From Thermoflexus sp040289485 (GTDB lineage Bacteria; Chloroflexota; Anaerolineae; Thermoflexales; Thermoflexaceae), in NCBI RefSeq assembly GCF_040289485.1, contig NZ_PSLG01000029.1, positions 1 through 27,396 of the forward strand: DNA of 27,396 bases. The letters are read 5' to 3'. This document shows positions 22,699 through 27,396 of this stretch, in pieces; the stretch's first letter is position 1; each line of letters begins with the position of its first letter. The notes under the pieces were generated by a model. That model saw nothing but the letters and a program-made list of their open reading frames with translations. It did not search any database and was not told the origin of the DNA. Both the position numbers and the translations under genes were made by a program.

Positions 22699-23103
22699 TT
22701 ATACCTTCAACCGATAAACCCCGCGCCGGACCCGCTGGAACAGATCCGGGTTCTTGCGGAAGATCAGGGTGAGACGGGCCCGCTGCATCTGCTCGTCCTT
22801 CCCCGGGACCTGCAGCCCGCGCGCCAGCAGGGCCTTGCGGATCTCCTCCAGCTCCAGGCCCTGGGGATGGTTGGTCAGCACATCCACGATGGCCATCACC
22901 AGTTCCCGGGTCCGCCGGCGGCGCGGCATCGTGGTCTGACGGAACAGGCCGATCACCCCCTCCCCCAGATCCGGATACTTCTCCATCAATTCCGCGATGT
23001 CCTGAAGCAGCCGCAACTGTGCCTCCACATGGGCCCGCCGTTGCTCCAGGTCCGCCAGTTGGGACCGCAGCACTGTGATCCGGCTTTCCAGGATCTCCTT
23101 CAT
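22699..23103 (-). CDS. Coiled-coil plus winged-helix-like protein, unknown function
   Basis: The 134-residue protein begins MKEILESRITVLRSQLADLEQ, continuing a heptad-rich coiled coil to about residue 45. A basic MPRRRRTRELV follows, then a helical C-terminal domain: LVMAIVDVLTNHPQGLELEEIRKALLARG, then RARLTLIFRKNPDLFQRVRRGVYRLKV. The order 'helix, helix-turn-helix, F-x-R-V-x-R-G-V-Y-x-L' is that of HARE-HTH-like winged helices, so a DNA- or RNA-binding role is likely. I set the start at the ATG at 23103, with GGAGG eight bases upstream. Longer frames from 23148 or 23169 lack an SD and overlap the promoter. It is a monocistronic gene convergent with the nuclease-like gene. Confidence 0.7.
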   Translation of the reverse strand: MKEILESRITVLRSQLADLEQRRAHVEAQLRLLQDIAELMEKYPDLGEGVIGLFRQTTMPRRRRTRELVMAIVDVLTNHPQGLELEEIRKALLARGLQVPGKDEQMQRARLTLIFRKNPDLFQRVRRGVYRLKV

Positions 23104-23159
23104 GGCAAAAGCCTCCGGAAGAGATTCGGATGAGGGACTCTCCCTCATGATCTCAACAA

Positions 23160-23188
23160 TGAGTATCACAAAAGGGAAATTTTGTCAA
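23160..23188 (-). promoter_or_regulatory. Promoter of the coiled-coil/winged-helix gene
   Basis: The minus strand has a perfect TTGACA, 17 bases, then TACTCA. An overlapping extended form, TGTGATACT, is also possible. It lies about 57 bases before the chosen ATG and within the most AT-rich stretch nearby. Confidence 0.55.
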
Positions 23189-23417
23189 AACCGAGAAGAA
23201 AGCCCCCAGGGCCCCGATTTTCCAGATCCCATACGCCCTGCGAAGATGAGGCTGGAGCCCCGGGCTGAATGTCGGGGGGCGAAAAGACCCCAACAGATGC
23301 GTTGGGTTTAGATCTTTCCGAAGGATCCTTTGACCCGGGCAAACGTTCGGTTTGCATCTGAGAAGGACCCAATGTTTTCCGAAGTCGTTGCGGAGGCAGA
23401 TCGTGGCCTTCGAGGGA

Positions 23418-23446
23418 TTGGGCGGAGCCGCCGATGGCGATAAACT
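23418..23446 (+). promoter_or_regulatory. Possible promoter of the FAH-family gene
   Basis: TTGGGC, 17 bases, then TAAACT, ending 45 bases before the GTG start. Hexamers match the consensus moderately. Confidence 0.4.
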
Positions 23447-23491
23447 GGAGGCTGTGGACTCCCATGGGCACATCTTTGACGGAGGTTGGCC

Positions 23492-24265
23492 GTGCACATC
23501 GGCCGGGTGGTCACCGCGGAGGGTCTGCGATGGGCAGTTCTCGAAGGAGATCGGGTGTTTGCCCTGCGGGGGGATCCGTTTCAGGGGGCGGTGGAGCGGG
23601 GCGAGCCGCTGGGCCCGGCGGGAGCGGCGATCTGGCGGGCGCCGTGTGTCCCTTCGAAGATCGTGGCCGTCGGCCGCAACTACATCGCCCATGCCCGCGA
23701 GCAGAACGCCGACGTGCCGCCGGAGCCGCTGATCTTTCTGAAGCCTCCCAGCGCGGTGATCGGCCCCGGGGAGCCCATCCGGCTCCCGCCCCAATCCCAG
23801 CAGGTGGAGCACGAGGCCGAACTGGCCGTGGTGATCGGGCGGCGAGGCCATCGCATCCCGGAGGATCGGGCATGGGAATACATCCTCGGGGTGACGTGCG
23901 GGAACGATGTCACGGCGCGGGACCTCCAGCGGCGGGACGGCCAATGGACCCGGAGCAAGGGCTTTGATACGTTCTGCCCGTTGGGGCCGTGGATCGTCAC
24001 CCATCTCTCTCCCCAGGAGATCGCCGATCTGGAGATCCTCTGCCGGGTGAACGGGGAGGTCCGTCAGCGAGGACGGGTCCGCGAGATGGTCTTCTCGATC
24101 CCGGCGTTGATCGCCTACATCTCCGCGATCATGACGTTGGAGCCGGGGGATGTGATCCTGACAGGGACCCCCGCAGGGGTGGGCCCGCTTCGGCCCGGGG
24201 ACTGGGTGGAGGTGGAGATCCCCGGGGTTGGTGTCCTAGGAAACCCGGTGGTCCCAGCGGAATGA
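23492..24265 (+). CDS. Fumarylacetoacetate hydrolase (FAH) family protein
   Basis: The 257-residue protein has a short N-terminal domain and the FAH fold. Family landmarks are KIVAVGRNYIAHARE (56-70), FLKPPSAVIGPGEPI (82-96), and the metal ligands E108 and E110 in VEHEAELAVVIG. Further landmarks are D139 in GNDVTARD, the catalytic-type lysine in RSKGFDTFCPLGPWI and the closing LTGTPAGVGPL. Relatives are acylpyruvate hydrolases, oxaloacetate decarboxylases of the FAHD1 type and 2-hydroxyhepta-2,4-dienedioate isomerases; the substrate cannot be fixed. I chose GTG at 23492 because GGAGG ends six bases before it. An in-frame TTG at 23486 abuts the SD with no spacing. It stands alone, without aromatic-degradation neighbours. 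Confidence 0.93.
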   Translation: MHIGRVVTAEGLRWAVLEGDRVFALRGDPFQGAVERGEPLGPAGAAIWRAPCVPSKIVAVGRNYIAHAREQNADVPPEPLIFLKPPSAVIGPGEPIRLPPQSQQVEHEAELAVVIGRRGHRIPEDRAWEYILGVTCGNDVTARDLQRRDGQWTRSKGFDTFCPLGPWIVTHLSPQEIADLEILCRVNGEVRQRGRVREMVFSIPALIAYISAIMTLEPGDVILTGTPAGVGPLRPGDWVEVEIPGVGVLGNPVVPAE

Positions 24266-24646
24266 GCCGTGTTCTTCGTTGGAGCGGAACGATGGCTCGG
24301 AGCGTGGAGCCGGCGTTCCGACAAGCGGCACGTATCTTGAACCCGCAACTGGACAGCAATTCATCAGGAGCGGGTGGGGGACAAAACAAGGACAGAGAGA
24401 TAGACGCGAGCCTCCGGCCCTGCCGCGAGGGCGGGAGCTGGTCTTCTCGGCGGTCGAGGTCACCGATCCCTTGGGGGGCGGGCCCTGAGCCCTTCGGAGA
24501 TCAGCGCGCTCTGCACGGCCGGGCTGGGGGGGCAGCCCAAGGGTTGGCTCCCAGGTGTAGAGGCGGCTGGGCGGGGGCGCCAGGGCCGGATATAGTGGTC
24601 CTTGCGCCCGCGGCCGGGGGCGGCCGGCGCGAGGGAGGGGGTCCGG
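24266..24646. other. 381-base gap before an orphan ABC-2 permease
   Basis: I see no supportable gene here. A plus-strand open stretch ends with RELVFSAVEVTDPLGGGP at 24486. It reads like protein but has no SD or recognised family, and might be a remnant. TATAGT at 24591-24596, 51 bases before the permease ATG, is a possible -10. The rest is GC-rich, with no tRNA-like or long hairpin structure. Confidence 0.4.
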
Positions 24647-25474
24647 ATGCGGTGGATCATCGGGCTGACGGTGCGGGAGGCGCTGCGGCGCCGCCTGGTG
24701 GTGACAGCCTTCGGGTTGGGGGCGGCCTTCTTGGCCCTTTACGGCCTCGCCCTCGGGTGGATCCACCGGGAGATAGTCCGCCATGGGACGCCGGACCCTC
24801 GGATGGGGGTCGAACTGGTCGGCTTCTTCGCGCTGGCCGCCCTGTATGTGGTCCATCTGATGAGCGTGATGGCGGCAGCGGTGGGGACAGTGAACACGCT
24901 GTCGGGGGAGATCGCCTCGGGGGTGATCCTGGCGGTGGCTGCCCGGCCCCTGGCCCGCTGGCAGATCCTGCTGGGGAAGGGGATCGGCCACGCCCTTTGG
25001 TTGCTGCTGTACACCCTCGGGCTCGGCGGTGGCGTCCTGGGCCTGACGACGGCGATCACCGGGTGGGCCCCGGCGGGATGGGCGCGGGGGCTGGCCCTGC
25101 TGGCCCTGGGGGCGCTGGTCCCCCTGGCGCTCTCGCTGTGGGGCGGCGCTGGACTCTCCACCCTCGCCAACGGCGCGCTGGTGCTGGGCCTGTATGGGGT
25201 GGCTTTCGTCGGCGGCTGGGCGGAGCAGATCGGAGGGCTGGCCGGGGCGCCGGCGGTGGTGGACCTGGGGATCCTGGCCTCGCTGCTGATGCCGGCCGAG
25301 GCGATGTGGCGCCGCGCGGCTTACGAGCTGCAAAGCCCCATGGCCCGGCTGAGCGGGCTCACGCCTTTCACGGCCTCCAGCATCCCCAACGACCGCATGA
25401 TCCTCTACGCCATCGCCTACATTGCCATCCTGCTCCTGGCCGCCGTCCGCCGTTTTGAGCGACGGGATCTGTGA
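24647..25474 (+). CDS. ABC-2 type transporter permease
   Basis: The 275-residue protein has six membrane segments. It begins MRWIIGLTVREALRRRLVV, the usual amphipathic entry of ABC-2 permeases. The hallmark GEIASGVILAVAARPLARWQILLGKGIG lies in the second third (residues about 87-114), like the 'sGt-l-lL-s-Pi-R-i-gK' motif of NosY/export permeases. A long Gly/Leu-rich core and a final segment ending AVRRFERRDL follow. The start at 24647 has GAGGGAGGGGG upstream. Such permeases need an ATPase, usually encoded immediately upstream, but none is present; a 381-base gap lies there instead. The gene ends only 7 bases from the stop of the convergent DNA polymerase I gene. The exported substrate is unknown. 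Confidence 0.85.
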   Translation: MRWIIGLTVREALRRRLVVTAFGLGAAFLALYGLALGWIHREIVRHGTPDPRMGVELVGFFALAALYVVHLMSVMAAAVGTVNTLSGEIASGVILAVAARPLARWQILLGKGIGHALWLLLYTLGLGGGVLGLTTAITGWAPAGWARGLALLALGALVPLALSLWGGAGLSTLANGALVLGLYGVAFVGGWAEQIGGLAGAPAVVDLGILASLLMPAEAMWRRAAYELQSPMARLSGLTPFTASSIPNDRMILYAIAYIAILLLAAVRRFERRDL

Positions 25475-25481
25475 GGAGCTC

Positions 25482-27396
25482 TCACGACCAGCACGGCCCG
25501 ATGTGGAGTTCGACCTCCAGGGGGACAGCGAGGGGGTAGGCCGTCCGCATGGCCTCGGCCACCAGCCCCTGCACCGTGTTCACTTCCTCTTCCGGCACCT
25601 CGAAGACCAGCTCGTCGTGGACCTGCATGATCATACGGGTCCGCAGCCCTTGTTCCTGCAGGGCCCGGTCGATGCGGATCATGGCCAGTTTGAGGATGTC
25701 GGCGGCGCTGCCTTGGATGGGGGCGTTGATGGCCTCGCGCTCGGCGGCCCGGCGCACGGCCTCCGGCACCCGGCGCGGCAGCCCCTCCCCGCCGGCCGGC
25801 TTCAGCTCGGGGAAGTAGCGGCGGCGCCCGAGCAGGGTCTCCACATAGCCCTGGCGGGCCGCCCGGGCCTTGATGGCCTCGATGTAGGCCCGCACCCGCG
25901 GGAAGGCGGTGAAATATTGCGCGATGAACCGCTCCGCCTCGCGGCGAGAGATCCCCAGTTGCTGGGCCAGGCCGTGGGCGCTCATGCCGTAGATCAGTCC
26001 GTAGTTGATGCGCTTGGCGAAGTTCCGCTGTTCCTCCGTCACCTGCTCGGGGGGGATCCCGAAGGCCCGGGCGGCGGTGGCCCGATGGATGTCCTCCCCG
26101 GCCTGGAAGGCGGCGATCAGCCCGGGGTCCCGGGTGATGTGGGCCAGGATGCGCAGTTCGATCTGGGAGTAGTCGGCGGAGAGGAGGAACGACCCCGGCG
26201 GGGCGATGAAGGCCCGGCGGATCTGTTTGCCCAGCTCGGTGCGGATGGGGATGTTCTGGATGTTGGGGTCGCTGGCCGAGATACGCCCGGTCACCGTCCC
26301 CGTCTGATGATAGGTGGGGTGGATGCGCCCGGTGGCGGGGTGGATCATGCGCGGGAGGGCGTCGATATAGGTGCTCTTCAGTTTGGCCAGTTGCCGGTAT
26401 TCCAGGATGAGGTCGATCACCGGGTGGGCGCCCCGCAACCCCTCCAGCACCTCGCTGGCGGTGGAGTACATCCCCGTCCCGGTCCGCGGCACGTTGGCCC
26501 GGGGCAACTGTAGTTTGCCGAACAGGGCATCCGAGAGTTGGCGCGGGGAATCCAGATTGAAGGCGTAGCCCACCCACCGGTAGATCTCCTGGGCCAGGGC
26601 CTGGATGCGCTGTTCGAACTCCTTCGACATCTGCTGGAGCAGTGCCACATCGATGAGGATGCCGGCCAGCTCCATGCGGACCAGCACGGGGATGAGGGGG
26701 ATCTCCACCTGGGCGAAGAGGTCCCACAGGCCCTGGCGGCGCAGTTCCTCCTCCTGAGCGCGGGCGATGCGCAGGGTGAGGTCGGCATCGGCGGCGGCAT
26801 AGGGGGCCGCGGCGGAGATCGGGACGTCGGCGAAGGAGCGTTGGCCCTTGCCTTTCCCGATCAACTGCTCGATGGTGGTCATCTCCACCCCCAGCCGCAG
26901 CCAGGCCAGGTGCTTGAGGCTCAGGCCGTGGGCGGTGGGGTTCAACAGCCACTCGGCCACCATGGTGTCGAAGGCCAGGCCCTGCACCATCACCCCATGG
27001 CGGGCCAGGACCAGCATGTCGTATTTGGCGTGGTGGGCGACCTTGGGGCGCCCGGGATCGGCGAGGAAGGGTCGGAGGGCGTCCAGGACCCGGGGGAGGG
27101 GCAGTTGCGGGGAGCCGTCCCGATGGCCCACCGGGACGTAGTAGCCGCGCCCGTCCTCGATGGCGAAGGCAAGCCCCACCGGGTTGGCCCACATCGGGGC
27201 CAGGGTGTCTGTCTCCACGTCGAAGGCAAAGCGGGGGGCCCGGGCCAGGGCCTCCTGCAGGGCAGCCAGGCCGGCCTCGTCGGTCACCACCGTGGCCTCG
27301 GTGGGGCGGGGCAGGCCCTCGGCGCGCAGGGGCGGCATCGCGATGGGCCGGGTCACCGCCGGCCCCAAGGGCGCCGGGAAGAGCATCGGCTGGCTC
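25482..27396 (-). CDS. polA: DNA polymerase I, C-terminal 3'-5' exonuclease and polymerase domains (5' end outside the window)
   Basis: The frame stays open to the right edge, so the 5'-nuclease domain, if any, is not visible. Counting from the first in-window Met (27386), the proofreading domain keeps its acidic residues: D56 and E58 in FAFDVETDT, D123 in HHAKYD, and Y196/D200 in YAAADADLTL. The polymerase has motif A LLSADYSQIELR (D405), motif B RNFAKRINYGLIYGMSAHGL (454-473) and motif C MIMQVHDELVFEVPEEE. Unlike Taq and E. coli Pol I, the O-helix residue after 'IN' is Tyr (Y462), not Phe. The enzyme should therefore be an exonuclease-proficient Pol I with relaxed discrimination against dideoxynucleotides. 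It acts in Okazaki processing and repair. The stop lies 7 bases from the convergent ABC-2 permease stop. Confidence 0.96.
   Translation of the reverse strand, partial: SQPMLFPAPLGPAVTRPIAMPPLRAEGLPRPTEATVVTDEAGLAALQEALARAPRFAFDVETDTLAPMWANPVGLAFAIEDGRGYYVPVGHRDGSPQLPLPRVLDALRPFLADPGRPKVAHHAKYDMLVLARHGVMVQGLAFDTMVAEWLLNPTAHGLSLKHLAWLRLGVEMTTIEQLIGKGKGQRSFADVPISAAAPYAAADADLTLRIARAQEEELRRQGLWDLFAQVEIPLIPVLVRMELAGILIDVALLQQMSKEFEQRIQALAQEIYRWVGYAFNLDSPRQLSDALFGKLQLPRANVPRTGTGMYSTASEVLEGLRGAHPVIDLILEYRQLAKLKSTYIDALPRMIHPATGRIHPTYHQTGTVTGRISASDPNIQNIPIRTELGKQIRRAFIAPPGSFLLSADYSQIELRILAHITRDPGLIAAFQAGEDIHRATAARAFGIPPEQVTEEQRNFAKRINYGLIYGMSAHGLAQQLGISRREAERFIAQYFTAFPRVRAYIEAIKARAARQGYVETLLGRRRYFPELKPAGGEGLPRRVPEAVRRAAEREAINAPIQGSAADILKLAMIRIDRALQEQGLRTRMIMQVHDELVFEVPEEEVNTVQGLVAEAMRTAYPLAVPLEVELHIGPCWS

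Larger units (their letters stand above)
23104..23491. other. 388-base divergent intergenic region
   Basis: This gap between the winged-helix gene (-) and the FAH gene (+) has no supportable gene. It contains an unusually AT-rich patch at 23158-23190, with the minus-strand promoter, and a plausible plus-strand promoter at 23418-23446. A weak GGGG/CCCC stem with an A-rich loop occurs near 23275-23293. Short open frames here have no SD or recognisable similarity. Confidence 0.5.

Noticed and set aside
20735..22717. A 660-codon plus-strand open frame covering permease 2 and the next gene
   Set aside because: It is a shifted-frame shadow of the second permease and the nuclease-like gene, low in hydrophobic order and full of Gly/Pro/Arg runs. 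The real frames have clear family motifs.
24279..24488. A 69-codon plus-strand frame ending in a protein-like VFSAVEVTDPLGGGP
   Set aside because: It has no SD and no recognisable family, and the first half looks random. It is noted only as a possible remnant in the gap.
25417..27192. A 591-codon minus-strand frame overlapping DNA polymerase I
   Set aside because: It is an alternate-frame shadow. The polymerase frame has all exonuclease and polymerase motifs, while the other reads as Pro/Gly/Arg-rich noise.
1..27396. Searches by eye for tRNA, CRISPR repeats, insertion-sequence ends, attachment sites and riboswitches
   Set aside because: No cloverleaf-like T-arm, regularly spaced repeats, transposase motif or known riboswitch core was seen. 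The gaps are short and GC-rich.

Overview
The window is about 27.4 kb of dense, GC-rich bacterial chromosome. Gene content and domain architecture suggest a thermophilic member of the Chloroflexota (Anaerolineae/Thermoflexia-like). The pointers are an SHMT-GcvT fusion, a bifunctional FBP aldolase/phosphatase with all its catalytic residues, VanW and LysM surface proteins, PD40-type lipoproteins and Pro/Thr-rich lipoprotein linkers. This placement is inferred from gene families; no rRNA or tRNA was seen. Shine-Dalgarno (SD) sequences are strong, and several intergenic gaps carry a -10 element of the form TAAAAT.

Region 1 (1-3.1 kb): a 3' scrap of an upstream gene, gatB (minus strand), then a plus-strand lipoprotein with WSPDG beta-propeller repeats that is split by an in-frame amber codon at 2174-2176. 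Region 2 (3.1-7.9 kb, minus strand): a divergent membrane AAA+/M41 protease of the FtsH type, then the operon minC-minD-minE-rodA, whose last three genes are joined by ATGA overlaps. This unit couples division-site selection to cell-wall synthesis. Region 3 (7.9-11.0 kb, minus strand): a LysM lipoprotein, a Nudix hydrolase and a VanW-domain membrane protein, in tight order. Region 4 (11.1-16.15 kb): an RmlC-like cupin (+) converges on fructose-1,6-bisphosphate aldolase/phosphatase (-). Downstream of the latter's start lies the most striking gene, a 1057-residue fusion of serine hydroxymethyltransferase and the glycine-cleavage T protein. Its middle segment looks like a second, eroded copy of the T-protein folate domain.

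Region 5 (16.3-21.7 kb): a small hypothetical gene, and divergently from it a complete BMP/PnrA-type nucleoside ABC importer: binding lipoprotein, double ATPase and two permeases. A very stable hairpin lies between the binding protein and the ATPase and may set the expression ratio. Region 6 (21.8-25.5 kb): a protein resembling a catalytically dead endonuclease fold, a convergent coiled-coil/winged-helix protein, an FAH-family hydrolase and an ABC-2 permease without its ATPase. Region 7 (25.5 kb to the end, minus strand): most of DNA polymerase I, with intact proofreading motifs and a natural tyrosine at the O-helix position that governs dideoxynucleotide discrimination.

The best candidates for something new are the SHMT / relic-GcvT / GcvT fusion and, second, the Tyr-type proofreading Pol I. 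No CRISPR array, insertion sequence, tRNA or prophage gene was found.
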